A stretch of DNA of 64,000 nucleotides from JABDMH01 sp965223025 (GCA_965223025.1 CBDCVP010000023.1:2480001-2544000), one strand, 5' to 3'; numbered from the stretch's first letter, positions 17,090 through 27,676 are shown. Made by a program: numbers and translations. Notes: a model not told the origin generated them from the sequence alone.

Positions 17090-18196
17090 TCAAGGCTCGG
17101 GATAAGCAACGGCAAAAACCGTTTCACCTTGCATCTCCAAGGTCTGATCATTTCGAGCAGCAAATAGGAGGGCTGAAAAATTCAACTTTATTTTCTTAGT
17201 AGGTTGACCCAAGTTGTTGGCTTTAAAATCTTCGACGGAACTTATCTCGAAAATTGATGTAGTGGGCTGCTGTAGATAGTTACTGGTAAATACTACTCCA
17301 TCCTCACTAACATAATCTATGGTTACTTTGCCCAATTGAAAGTGATCTCGATTGACTATGCGCTCTGTCTCATAGGTGAAATCAGCGATGCAATATTGAT
17401 CTTTGGATAGGCTATTGAATCCTATTTCAGACTCACTCACACAACCTCGTGCATCGGTGACTCGCACCCAGATGTTCTCCCTCATGTTGGCCGTGGCCGG
17501 CCTAAGCTGGAAAACTGAATCCTTACTCTGGTTCATCCAGTTGTAGGTCAAAGGTGGAGTACCATTAGATCGAACACTCAACAAGTTGTTGCTATTGATC
17601 TTAATCTTTGACCGACATCCTCCTTCTGGAAGACGAATGGTCTGTACCTGCCTACTCGTACATCCCCGCTGATTTATCTGCAGTCCCACTCTGTAATCTC
17701 GATCGCGTATCATCTTGGTCGTCAGCAAAGGTTTGGTGCTCCCAGTCAGCTGATCGAGACTCCACGACAGTTTTTGAGCTGCATCTGTGGAGGGATTGGC
17801 AATGGTAAATCTTACCAGGGCACTATCGCTCCTGAACTTGTAAGCAAAATCTACCGTCTTAGGCTGGAGGGAGGCACCCACATCTATACCACTGTGATCA
17901 AATCGATCTACATGTCTGATCCCGATGCGTAGGCTACCCGGACACAATCGAGTGATGCAGTCTTTCGGACGCAAGATTCCAACGAAATCAATGGTGCCAC
18001 TGTCCTGGACAAAAGTCGCATCCATAAAATAGTCCCCTTCGCCCGCTACCAAATCTATGGGATCACCACCGACTTGGAGCTTCGAAAAAAACACTGGCCG
18101 CTCATCCTCTGGCTCAGGTACATCGACTTTCTCACAGGCACCTACCATGAATGCCAGTGTAGTGACCAGAAAGAGATATTGCTGATATATTTTCAT
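17090..18196 (-). CDS. Lipoprotein with a degenerate SprB-like repeat
   Basis: 368 residues from the ATG at 18196. The signal peptide ends in the lipobox VGAC, with the lipidated Cys at 21. The middle (about 210-265) reads GTPPLTYNWMNQSKDSVF and WVRVTDARGCVSE, a worn version of the WSTGDT/TVTDxxGC unit repeated seven times in the secreted protein encoded at 20286-22469. Its ATG overlaps the stop of the preceding barrel gene by one base (TGATG), so it is the last member of that operon. Outer-membrane anchoring and partnership with the secreted protein are inference. Confidence 0.7.
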   Translation of the reverse strand: MKIYQQYLFLVTTLAFMVGACEKVDVPEPEDERPVFFSKLQVGGDPIDLVAGEGDYFMDATFVQDSGTIDFVGILRPKDCITRLCPGSLRIGIRHVDRFDHSGIDVGASLQPKTVDFAYKFRSDSALVRFTIANPSTDAAQKLSWSLDQLTGSTKPLLTTKMIRDRDYRVGLQINQRGCTSRQVQTIRLPEGGCRSKIKINSNNLLSVRSNGTPPLTYNWMNQSKDSVFQLRPATANMRENIWVRVTDARGCVSESEIGFNSLSKDQYCIADFTYETERIVNRDHFQLGKVTIDYVSEDGVVFTSNYLQQPTTSIFEISSVEDFKANNLGQPTKKIKLNFSALLFAARNDQTLEMQGETVFAVAYPEP

Positions 18197-19509
18197 CACT
18201 TCAGATAATATAACGCCGACAGACCCAAAGACCATCTACTTTCTAAATCTTTGGCTTGTTGACTTGGTAAACCAGGATATAGCTTGCCCAGTTGATAGTG
18301 CGCATCAATGCCGATCTGCATCTCTTTAATCAGCGCAAATCTATATCCCGCATAAATTCGAGCATTTATTTTCTTGATCTCGCCTGTCTCTATCCATCCC
18401 TTCGAGAGTACCTTGACTGTCTTATACTGGTCATCAGCCAGCTCGATTTCTTCCAGCTGTCCTCGGGCAGCGATCAAATATTCGGGTGCAATTCCCATTT
18501 CAAGGGAGTGTCGTAGGTCCGTGTAACCAAGGCAGAGAGGAATTCTGCCAAAAAGAAGAGATTCGGCTTGTAGTCCATAGGTCGTTTCACTCGATTCAAA
18601 GCTATATGAAACGGAACTCTGAAATTTAGCAAATCCTCCCTGGCCAGTCTTCATATGTAGCATAGGCCTGATTCCCATGTACCACCGGTGCGACAAAAAC
18701 CGGTCAATCCCTAATCCCAGGGAAATCGCTCGAAGGATCGACTCATCTTCTGGAGATTGACTTACTTCGACGGCTCCCAACATTCCAAATCTACGTGGGT
18801 ACCGCTCTGCTTCTATCGGTGCAGCAGCGACCAGGGAACTGTTTATAATTAGGGGCTCTTCTGGACGTTTAAGGGGCTGCGATACATCGGCAATCCTTTG
18901 AAGGCTCAACCTCTTGATTCCTAAAAATCGATGGGTGGTCAGCCTGTGGTCACTCAAATCGACATGGGTACTCTGCGAAAACTGCGGCGCACTTACTGAC
19001 ATCACTCCTTGCTGGTCAGAACTCAGGCTGTGCTGTTTTGGTGATTCTCCGTCACCTACTGAAGCGACAAGTTGATTGCTCTCCTGACCATCCATAACTG
19101 AGGCCAGTTCACGAGTTCCTGGTAAAGTTTCTGAGGTATTTGCCAAATCAGCTCCCCTATCGCCTCCGATGTCTTGTTCAATGACAGCCCTGGTCCCCAG
19201 GGCTGTCGTACTTCCCTTTGGGCTTGTTTGCTTGGGACTTGCGGAATAGCTACGCTCATCGACCAGCAGCAAATCCGCCATCGGCCCTTGCTGGGTACCT
19301 TCTGATTTGCTCCTTAGATGGCCATTAAGCAGCACCGACAAAACGACCAACAACAATAGTATGCTCATGAGCCCAATCACTCGCCGCCCTCTACCAGACC
19401 CTTGTTGAAGCATTCGCCTCGCGTCTTGCCAATGGTCGTCGTTGAAAACTGGATCGACTTGCCCTTCGAGCTTTTTTCTAAAAAATTCGTCTAGTTTATG
19501 TGAACCCAT
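18196..19509 (-). CDS. Anti-sigma-like N-terminus joined to an outer-membrane beta-barrel
   Basis: 437 residues from the ATG at 19509 (a TTG nine bases upstream is the longest start). The first 43 residues are helical and charged (HKLDEFFRKKLEG, HWQDARRML), as in cytoplasmic ends of Bacteroidota anti-sigma proteins. A membrane helix spans 44-62. A Ser/Gln-rich, low-complexity linker of about 170 residues follows. From about 236 on come alternating beta strands with aromatic ends (RWYMGIRPMLHM, INARIYAGYRFALI) and a final LSALYYLK, which look like an outer-membrane barrel. It starts five bases after the ECF sigma gene, so it is probably its anti-sigma partner. No family was recognised with certainty. 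Confidence 0.65.
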   Translation of the reverse strand: MGSHKLDEFFRKKLEGQVDPVFNDDHWQDARRMLQQGSGRGRRVIGLMSILLLLVVLSVLLNGHLRSKSEGTQQGPMADLLLVDERSYSASPKQTSPKGSTTALGTRAVIEQDIGGDRGADLANTSETLPGTRELASVMDGQESNQLVASVGDGESPKQHSLSSDQQGVMSVSAPQFSQSTHVDLSDHRLTTHRFLGIKRLSLQRIADVSQPLKRPEEPLIINSSLVAAAPIEAERYPRRFGMLGAVEVSQSPEDESILRAISLGLGIDRFLSHRWYMGIRPMLHMKTGQGGFAKFQSSVSYSFESSETTYGLQAESLLFGRIPLCLGYTDLRHSLEMGIAPEYLIAARGQLEEIELADDQYKTVKVLSKGWIETGEIKKINARIYAGYRFALIKEMQIGIDAHYQLGKLYPGLPSQQAKDLESRWSLGLSALYYLK

Positions 19510-19514
19510 CCTGT

Positions 19515-20126
19515 TCAAATTTTATAAAATCTCCTTTCGGTGGTCTTTCTTCTCATCAAAATAGACTGTTCGCTTTTCATGTCACTTTCCAACTGTATTT
19601 TTAGTTGCTTTCTGGCTTCCGATAGATGCCATTTTGAGGTGCCGATGCTGATACTCAACATTGTTCCCACCTCCCGGTGAGAAAAGCCATCAATGGCAAA
19701 CAGGTTGAACACTTTTTGTGTCATCGGAGGCAAATTCCTGATCAATTGTAGCAGTTGGTCGGCATCGAACATCAAATCAGCTTTGTTATAATCCACATGT
19801 ATTTCGACATGATTACTCTTCCCAGGATCTGGGTAGCTGATAGCTTCTTTGTACTTCTTCTCCTTTCTGTGACTGTCGATGGCAGTATTGATGGCAATCC
19901 TTCGAATCCAGGCCGAAAAAGGCAAACTTTCATCATATCGATAGTTGGGCAATCCTCTGATAATTTTCAAATAGGAACTGTTTAGCAACACACTTATCTG
20001 GTCTTCGTCATTGGCATATCTCTGACATACTTTATACAGTACGGCATAGCACTTCTTATAAAGGTCAAATTGAGACTTTTCATCCCCCTGCACACAGCCC
20101 TCAAGTAACTCTGAATCAATATGCAT
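19515..20126 (-). CDS. ECF-type RNA polymerase sigma factor
   Basis: 203 residues from the ATG at 20126 (a TTG lies 15 bases upstream). Region 2 shows YKVCQRYANDEDQISVLLNSS and FSAWIRRIAINTAIDSHR; region 4 shows LPPMTQKVFNLFAIDGFSHREV followed by a helix-turn-helix (MLSISIGTSKWHLSEAR). The core matches sigma-70 ECF proteins with a linker of about 40 residues. It is encoded between a T9SS repeat protein and the barrel protein and probably controls genes of this envelope unit. Confidence 0.92.
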   Translation of the reverse strand: MHIDSELLEGCVQGDEKSQFDLYKKCYAVLYKVCQRYANDEDQISVLLNSSYLKIIRGLPNYRYDESLPFSAWIRRIAINTAIDSHRKEKKYKEAISYPDPGKSNHVEIHVDYNKADLMFDADQLLQLIRNLPPMTQKVFNLFAIDGFSHREVGTMLSISIGTSKWHLSEARKQLKIQLESDMKSEQSILMRRKTTERRFYKI

Positions 20127-20285
20127 CTCTGAATTTACCAACGAGTAGTAGTTATCCTGAAGATGATACTACAATAATCGTGCACAGGTCCTTGTCTGAT
20201 CAGCTGCAATATAACAGACGAAGCCCTGTGCATCGACTATGATTAGGGATAACTCCATGTTCTCCGGGGTTAAACGATGGTGTAT

Positions 20286-22469
20286 TTAATATTTAATCAT
20301 CTTCTTAGTTTTATTGATATGCGCTCCACGAATTCCAAGGATGTAGATGCCCGACGACAGATCATGAAGATCCATGGATAATGAATGACTCCCCTCACTG
20401 AGAAGATACTTTGCTGCCCAAACTTCCCGACCAGTCACCTCATGCACAGATACATGGACCGGGCCTGCCATATCTAAAGATAAGTCCAAATGGAGGAGAT
20501 GGAAAAATGGGTTGGGGTATGCACGCTCGAGATGTCCTGGTATCCCGGTTTGAGGATCTCCCATTGTGCTGCCAAATATCGATGCTCTGGGGAGGTCAAT
20601 GCAGGACATCGCCTGACAGTGATCTGCCGAGCTCACAGTCACACAGTATGCCCCAGCGGAATCGACAATGACATACCTAGAAGTATCGCCGGTGTTCCAC
20701 TCGTACCGCGGCTTCCCATGACCTCGAGTAGCTGCAATCAATAGAGTACCCTCATCAATCCTTCTACTGAGTATTTTGACTTTACATAAACTATCATCCA
20801 CGATGGGAATCGTGATACAAGCGGATGTCACACAGTCAAAGACATTAGTGACATCCACACAATATGTACCAGATGAATCTACCAAGATACGACGGGTGGT
20901 ATCCCCGGTACTCCAAAGAACAGAACTAGTGTAAGGAAACCGCGTTGCCACGACTAGGAAACCACTTCGTTGGGGGCGGATGATCGCTGTGCAAGAGTCT
21001 ACCAGGGTACTTAAGTCAAGACAGGTTTCTACCTCACAACCTGTAGCATCTGTCACTGTCACACAATACTTTCGGTGATCACCGATGTCAATTCTCTGGA
21101 TCGTGTCACCCGTCGACCAGAGATAACGGAATGGAGCCGTTCCCCGGGACCTGACTGAAAGTCCGGTCGCGCCACTGATGGCATCGGTCAGTGAATGAGC
21201 CGGCGAAATAATGATTTTGGCGGTACATGGTGAAAAATTTACTTCCGTACAAACAGTAGATTCGCACCCGGTCGCATCGACAACTTTTGCACAGTAAGTT
21301 CCTGCACTATCTACCTCGATGCACTGGGAAGTATCACCTGTGGACCAATTGTAGGAAATGGGATTAAGCCCTTCATTGAAAGCACAAAGCACCTTCCTTC
21401 CAGCCTTGGCCGGGTCCGATACCGCTGGTTTGGACTTAATCAAGGTACCACATTCTTGGTTACCTACGGAGACACAAGTCGTTGCCGTGCAACCAAAGGT
21501 ATCCGCAACCGAAACACAGTACGATGTGCTATCACTCACTTGAATGGACTGAGTGGTTTCACCTGTCGACCATACATATTTAAGGGGTGAGGCACCTACC
21601 GAATGTGCTGTTAGTTTCCAAACCTGGTCTGATGTTGCACTATCTGCTCGTGACACTAAAATCCTGGCCACGCATCGATCCCTGGGGAACTGCCAGCAAT
21701 CTGTAGAAGAACATCCCTCATAGTCGGTGACAGTCAGACAATAGCTACCTGGACTTTGTACTGCAATCTGGGCGGTGGTATCTCCTTTAGACCACTTGAA
21801 GGTAAATGGAGCCACACCTTTAGTACGGGCGATAAGTATATTACCAACATTGAGATCCGGAGAAAGAGAGCTCACCGCGATCTCCGTCCTACAAGATGGA
21901 TGACCGATGACAACACAGTCACTGGCTTCACATCCCATGGCATCGCGAGTCTGAATACAATAGCTGCCTGCCCTAGAAGTGCTGATGCTCGATGTTGTGT
22001 CACCGGTCGACCAGGTATAGACTATGTCCGCCTGTCCTTTTGCCTGGGCATGTAGAGTGGTGCCCATGCTATCAGATGAAACCACCTTAATTGCTACACC
22101 ACATCGATCATACTGCCATTTACAATGCGTGACCAAAACTTTAAAGTCGGTCTCACCTTCATGATACCGGATCATCCGGGGCTCCAATATGCCATGGTTC
22201 ACACTCAGAATCAAAGTGCCACCAGCCACATCGTCTGGTATGGTCAAACTGATATCAAACTGACTGATATTATTGGTCCAAACGGTTGTATCAATCTGAA
22301 AAACATCATTTGGAGAAGATTGTACACGGATAGCCTGATGAGAAACAGCATGACATGGCCTTTCAATAAGTGCACCGCCGATATTTACCGTATAGGCAAA
22401 CATCGGGATGCACAATAGAGAGATTAGCATCAGGGTGATAATAAAGGCGAATAAGGCTTGTCTCTTCAT
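20286..22469 (-). CDS. Secreted T9SS protein with seven SprB-like repeats
   Basis: 727 residues with an N-terminal signal peptide (KRQALFAFIITLMLISL). From about residue 150 to 635 seven units recur, each about 65-85 residues. Each has a core of YxWSTGDTT, then a SGTYCVTV and a TDATGCES piece ending in a Cys. This resembles the SprB repeat of gliding adhesins, with paired Cys. The C-terminal 80 residues contain AYPNPF and end in MIKY, the T9SS type A sorting domain. It is likely exported across the outer membrane and held at the cell surface. It lies 160 bases upstream of the ECF sigma gene in the same direction. Confidence 0.88.
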   Translation of the reverse strand: MKRQALFAFIITLMLISLLCIPMFAYTVNIGGALIERPCHAVSHQAIRVQSSPNDVFQIDTTVWTNNISQFDISLTIPDDVAGGTLILSVNHGILEPRMIRYHEGETDFKVLVTHCKWQYDRCGVAIKVVSSDSMGTTLHAQAKGQADIVYTWSTGDTTSSISTSRAGSYCIQTRDAMGCEASDCVVIGHPSCRTEIAVSSLSPDLNVGNILIARTKGVAPFTFKWSKGDTTAQIAVQSPGSYCLTVTDYEGCSSTDCWQFPRDRCVARILVSRADSATSDQVWKLTAHSVGASPLKYVWSTGETTQSIQVSDSTSYCVSVADTFGCTATTCVSVGNQECGTLIKSKPAVSDPAKAGRKVLCAFNEGLNPISYNWSTGDTSQCIEVDSAGTYCAKVVDATGCESTVCTEVNFSPCTAKIIISPAHSLTDAISGATGLSVRSRGTAPFRYLWSTGDTIQRIDIGDHRKYCVTVTDATGCEVETCLDLSTLVDSCTAIIRPQRSGFLVVATRFPYTSSVLWSTGDTTRRILVDSSGTYCVDVTNVFDCVTSACITIPIVDDSLCKVKILSRRIDEGTLLIAATRGHGKPRYEWNTGDTSRYVIVDSAGAYCVTVSSADHCQAMSCIDLPRASIFGSTMGDPQTGIPGHLERAYPNPFFHLLHLDLSLDMAGPVHVSVHEVTGREVWAAKYLLSEGSHSLSMDLHDLSSGIYILGIRGAHINKTKKMIKY

Positions 22470-22698
22470 GGCTTTGAGGTTGCCCCCATATCATGTTATA
22501 ATAGCACACGAAAGAAATGATCAAATGGTTGGGTCATTATCCAGAATGTCACACTGGGATGTACTAGTTCATACTCAAAGGTATCTGCCATCTGGTCGCC
22601 TTCGTATGAAAGAATCATCGATAGACTAGGACATTTGACTGTCCTTAGGACACTGATAGATGACAGCAGCTTACAGAGAAACAGAGAAATCAAGCAAG

Positions 22699-22893
22699 AT
22701 GAGAGTAGAATTTACCAACCATGCTGAAGCCATCTTATGGATTGCTAGTAATGCACAGTCAGAATACCATTTTAAGATACTCAGGGAAGATCTTGAAATG
22801 AACCACTTCTACACAGGTCAATATTCCATCCACCATCTATTAGCCACAATGGCCATCTTCTCTGATAGGCCGAGTCTAGGTCGCACAGCTTAG
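22699..22893 (+). CDS. Small protein, family copy 1
   Basis: 64 residues starting MRVEFTNHAEAILWIASN. It aligns without gaps over 55 residues with the frames at 23270-23449 and 24921-25088. Fifteen positions are identical in all three: M1, E4, F5, N7, A11, W14, I15, A19, H24, L28, L32, N35, G40, L47 and A52. The protein looks soluble and alpha/beta, without a signal peptide. I do not recognise the family. A longer frame extends 13 codons upstream, but the match begins at this ATG. The shared pattern supports coding despite the small size. Confidence 0.6.
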   Translation: MRVEFTNHAEAILWIASNAQSEYHFKILREDLEMNHFYTGQYSIHHLLATMAIFSDRPSLGRTA

Positions 22894-23269
22894 CTAGCAC
22901 TGAGCTACAGTAATTCAGCAGACGATACATTACTCATGTGAGTTCTGAAGTCTGCCACTGACTGGTTTATAGCAGCTAAGAAATCACTTACTAAACACCG
23001 AGAAGGAAGTGGCCATAGCAGAAAGCCTAGTCCATATGCTTCCAAGGGGACAAAACTGTAAGCCATTGACTCAATAAATGGACTAATCCCTGGACACCCA
23101 GATGTATGACTACCGGTCGTTTCTTTGGCCGGCACCTCATCACCAAAAAACGGTACCGACAGCAATCTCTTGACGGGTTTCGCTTCTACAATCGCTTGTG
23201 ATACATCAAAGAGGTCCATCTGTCGTCACATAACCCCGACGCTTAAACGCACACTCAGCGGATGCAACG
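22894..23269. other. Stretch between small-protein copies 1 and 2
   Basis: I see no supportable gene. A 104-codon minus frame (22905-23219) opens with MDLFDVSQAIVEA, which faintly resembles the last 15 residues of copy 2, but the frame upstream of it is closed and the remainder is unlike a known protein. It may be a remnant of a further copy. Confidence 0.3.
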
Positions 23270-23449
23270 CTAGCTACTTGTAGTGGCAATCGCATAACTC
23301 ACTTCCAAAAGATCAATAAAAAAAAGTCCAGAAACAATGTTGTTGAATTCGAGATCCATCTTGAGGATATTGAGGTGAGCATCGTTTCGTGCTTGTGCGG
23401 CAATCCACCTTAAAGCATCTTGCTGATTTATAAATTCTACTTTCATCAT
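23270..23449 (-). CDS. Small protein, family copy 2
   Basis: 59 residues from the first of two adjacent ATGs (MMKVEFINQQDALRWIAAQ); the second ATG matches the other copies. It shares NDAH and the xLxFN pattern near residues 21-35 (counted from the second ATG) with copy 3, and the 15 invariant positions with both others. A run of eight A at about 23318-23325 lies within the frame and could make it slip-prone. No signal peptide or membrane helix is obvious, though the end is hydrophobic. Confidence 0.6.
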   Translation of the reverse strand: MMKVEFINQQDALRWIAAQARNDAHLNILKMDLEFNNIVSGLFFIDLLEVSYAIATTSS

Positions 23450-23661
23450 TTACATTTTTAGTTATCATTGACATTCATACTAATGTGTATTGCGTGAAGG
23501 GAAATGTCCCCTGTATCCGGGAAAAACCATGCTCTGTCACCCGGTGTGTAACTGCAGGGATCCACGAAAGATGGCCACACAGCCCTTATTTCAATACCTA
23601 CAAGTTTCCGGTTCTCAGAATTTTCCTTTACTTGGACCATGAAAGATAACTTATTAGGCGT

Positions 23662-24870
23662 ATGAGAATATTGATCTTAACAGCTGCCTGGCTTTTGATT
23701 GCCGCATGCTTCATTGATGCCCAGGATTTCACTGGGGGGTTTAATTTTTATCTTCCTCCTGATGATGGTGATGATCAGATTTTTCTACCTTCTTTCCCTG
23801 CCGAAAATATTGCCCATTTCATAGGGATTAGTGCCGATGGACATTTTGAGCAAAATGGATCTCCCATTAGGTTCTGGGGAGTCAATCTATCCACTAATGC
23901 ATGCTTTCCCCTTAAGACAAAAGTCCATTTGTGGCAAAGAGAATGCGCAAGATGGGTATCAATTTGATTCGGTTTCACCATATGGACAATGGCTGGTCAG
24001 GAAACGATGGCACGATCTTCCTTCGTAGCTCCAGTGGCACCCGAACACTGGATCCAATGGCCTTAGATCGACTGCACTTTTTATTGTCAGAAATGAAGAA
24101 GAATGCCATCTATGCAAACATCAACCTGCACGTATCAAGGACGTTTACTGAGGCGGATGGTGTAGCAGGGGCTGACTCCATATGGCAATTTGCGAAAGGG
24201 AATAACCTACTTCGATCCACATTTGATCAAACTGCAGAAAGACCAATGATGGGGTAATTACTTGGGTCAGTTTGAATGAAAAGAATTTGACCGATGCGGA
24301 GCTAAGTCTACTATCCATCAACAGCAGAATCAAAAACACAGGTATGGTCTGGGATGGTGAGGTCAGCGTCCATGATCGGTGGGGTACCGCTCCCACCTTG
24401 ATCCAGCCACTGGTGGTAAGGTTAACACTTTCGATCCAAGCGGATTCCATCCACGTTTTTCCACTGAATGAGTGTGGAAAAGAGGACCAACACTTCACTC
24501 TGGTTGCTGGCTCCGATGGCAGGTTTGATCTTGTGATAGATCAAGAGGTCTTTGGCACACCCTGGTTTGGGATCAAGGCCTTTGCCAAATCGACATCCCA
24601 TGATGAAGTGGAAGATCAACTCTCTTTTTCTCTGCATCCCAATCCACAGATCAGAATGTATTCCTGTCATTCTCTGATGAATCAAGTGGCCAGATAAAGT
24701 TGAGCCTTTTCAACCAGAACGGCAAGGTGGTCCGAACCTGGACAAAGCATCGGCTAATACCTGGTTCCAGCAGCATCCAACTGTCATTATCGGGTATCCC
24801 TAGCGGACTGTATACCATTCAAGTAGTGTCCAAGCAGAAAAAATGGCAAGGTACTCTGGTTAAGCTGTAG
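23662..24870 (+). pseudogene. Broken secreted glycoside hydrolase-like gene with T9SS tail
   Basis: A signal peptide (MRILILTAAWLLIAACF) and a GH-like start with GSPIRFWGVNLSTNACF are in one frame. Near 23918 a missing base moves the sequence to a second frame, which carries DKSPFVAKRMRKMG and LIRFHHMDNGWSG, as in TIM-barrel hydrolases. Near 24200 it shifts again (ITYFDPHLIKLQKDQ, then stop). A C-terminal piece follows in another frame (about 24250-24650: AELSLLSINSR, LHPNP). The T9SS sorting domain is in yet another frame, ending LVKL at 24870. Much of the catalytic domain is missing. The DNA is clearly a decayed copy; what it acted on is unknown. Confidence 0.8.
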
Positions 24871-24920
24871 TGCCTCCACCCACGAATGCTACCGGTATTA
24901 CCTACAGGGAAGTCACTATA

Positions 24921-25088
24921 TCAGCTAGCGAGTGCAAAACTAGCTTCCAAGGTTTCCAGGTAGAAATAACCTGCACACACAAAGTTGAAATTGAGTTCCA
25001 TCAACAGGACCTCGGAATGAGCATCGTTCATGGCTTGGCTAGAGATCCAGTCGATTGCTTCTTTTCGGTTTAAGAATTCGATTCTCAT
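24921..25088 (-). CDS. Small protein, family copy 3
   Basis: 55 residues from the ATG at 25088 (MRIEFLNRKEAIDWISSQ). It is the shortest of the three paralogs and closest to copy 2 (shared QA, NDAH, SFALA/SYAIA end). It points toward the pseudogene, whose stop is 50 bases away. I do not recognise the family. Confidence 0.6.
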   Translation of the reverse strand: MRIEFLNRKEAIDWISSQAMNDAHSEVLLMELNFNFVCAGYFYLETLEASFALAS

Positions 25089-25573
25089 GACATCAAGTTT
25101 TAGTGATTTGGTAATAATGATCACCTATATGTGTACCTGACATCACAAGATGTCCTACCTATATGGCATTTATTTTGGATAAAACGCGCTCACTGTAATG
25201 CTGGTACAGCAGTCACAATGAGTTGATCAGATGGGCATCACTCTCCTGATCGACAAAGCTCCGGGTCACAGACAAAGTCGAACTCAGGGTTCCTCTACCT
25301 CAGGTCTATTATCGAGCACGTCATCATCATAGATGGTCAGGGAGGAACCACATCCATGAGTCGGCATCTCGAGACATTTGGGGACAATCCGAATCGCTAC
25401 CTGCCTTGCTTTGATGGATGCTGCGCCTGTAATGCTCAAAAGTGCAAGTAAAAAATGCTGAAAAATCACAGGGCGGCATTGGATACAGCTCACAGCCACA
25501 GCAAAATGGCGCCTACCACCTCTGAAATGAATGAGTTCCCAGTCCTTCTGGATGTTCGGCGGTCAGGGCTATA
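25089..25573. other. Intergenic stretch before the oxidoreductase gene
   Basis: Apart from the doubtful small frame listed at 25284-25499, I see no gene, tRNA or terminator here. It continues the gene-poor, decayed character of the 22.6-25.5 kb region. Confidence 0.35.
25284..25499 (-). CDS. Possible small secreted protein
   Basis: 71 codons from a GTG. Residues 12-30 (VIFQHFLLALLSITGAAS) look like a signal peptide, and the remainder has two Cys and an acidic end. There is no paralog and no recognisable domain, so this may be chance. Confidence 0.25.
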   Translation of the reverse strand: MAVSCIQCRPVIFQHFLLALLSITGAASIKARQVAIRIVPKCLEMPTHGCGSSLTIYDDDVLDNRPEVEEP

Positions 25574-26566
<993 letters not shown>

Positions 26567-26638
26567 CTATTTTGTTGACATTCAAAATACCAGAATTTTC
26601 GTTTGGCGCACAGGTCATACATCAGATCATATAATCCA

Positions 26639-27676
26639 TCACATGAGTACGCCATTTTTAGCCTCGATATTGGGAGGAAGGTCTGTCTCACCTAGCATCT
26701 CTCGAAGATCAATCTCTATCACACGACAGAGCGAAAGCATGGGTATGTCGTTTCCCATTCCTTGAAAAGGATTCTCGGAGTAATCACCCACCAGCTCCAT
26801 CATCAGATATACCCAACCGACCAGTACCACAAACGGGATGGAGAGATATACTCCATAGTCCCCAAGCTTACTAAACTCAGATACCATTCCAAAAGGCAGT
26901 AAAAAAATAAAAATGGCCACGAAAATCAGGCTCATACTTCCGTACTGACGAGGAAGGGGAAATTTCTTGATCCGCTCCGCCTTTCCCTGATGAATGTAAA
27001 AATCGTATAGAATCTTCTGCAACTCCATGTGTCGGAAATCTTCAATAATCCCTTGCTCCCTAAGCACTGCCAGTTCCTCAGATTGTGTATCGATGATTTG
27101 AGTGGCCGTATTTCTATAGTTTATCAATCGCTCGTACTCATCACCCGACAAGAGCTGTTTCAGATGGACCTTTGTCACATCATCATCTATGAGGCCGACA
27201 CCAAACTGTTTTCTATACGACTGCGCCCGCCTTCCTACATGCCCTTTAAGATTGGCATGCTCCCATGGTGCAACAACCAATAACTGACTTCTCAAAGCAT
27301 ACAGCCAGGCGATGTGACGATAGATCAATCTTTGCTTGACATCCCTGATATGGTGTTCTGGAAGGGGATGATCGTTGAATTGATTGCTTACAAAACCCTT
27401 GACAGCACTTCCCCAGGCTCGACTACTATTCACGATAGCACCCCAGATCTTTCGCGCTTCCCACATACGATCATATGAACTATTGCTCTTGAAACCAACG
27501 TAAAAAGCAACAGCAGTACCAATCACAGATAGCGGTAACCAGGGTATGGTAAACCATCCTAAGTGAGCATATTTATAAAGGAAGACAACGAATCCAGCCC
27601 AGAGGGTGAGCCAAATGATGTGGCCACCAGAGAACTGTAAGATCCTTTTTATGTTGAAATTCTTATCAATAAACAT
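26639..27676 (-). CDS. Bestrophin-family anion channel (UPF0187/YneE)
   Basis: 345 residues. Hydrophobic helices at about 18-36 and 43-61 are followed by FKSNSSYDRMWEARKIWG, the core bestrophin signature, a long helical middle and a second pair of helices (about 236-254 and 264-285). The C-terminal part contains DYSENPFQGMGNDIPM, as in bacterial bestrophins. It would form a pentameric ion channel in the inner membrane. Confidence 0.9.
   Translation of the reverse strand: MFIDKNFNIKRILQFSGGHIIWLTLWAGFVVFLYKYAHLGWFTIPWLPLSVIGTAVAFYVGFKSNSSYDRMWEARKIWGAIVNSSRAWGSAVKGFVSNQFNDHPLPEHHIRDVKQRLIYRHIAWLYALRSQLLVVAPWEHANLKGHVGRRAQSYRKQFGVGLIDDDVTKVHLKQLLSGDEYERLINYRNTATQIIDTQSEELAVLREQGIIEDFRHMELQKILYDFYIHQGKAERIKKFPLPRQYGSMSLIFVAIFIFLLPFGMVSEFSKLGDYGVYLSIPFVVLVGWVYLMMELVGDYSENPFQGMGNDIPMLSLCRVIEIDLREMLGETDLPPNIEAKNGVLM

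Noticed and set aside
22905..23219. 104-codon minus-strand frame beginning like the end of small-protein copy 2
   Set aside because: The resemblance covers about 13 residues only and the frame upstream is closed by a stop, so it does not form a fourth copy.
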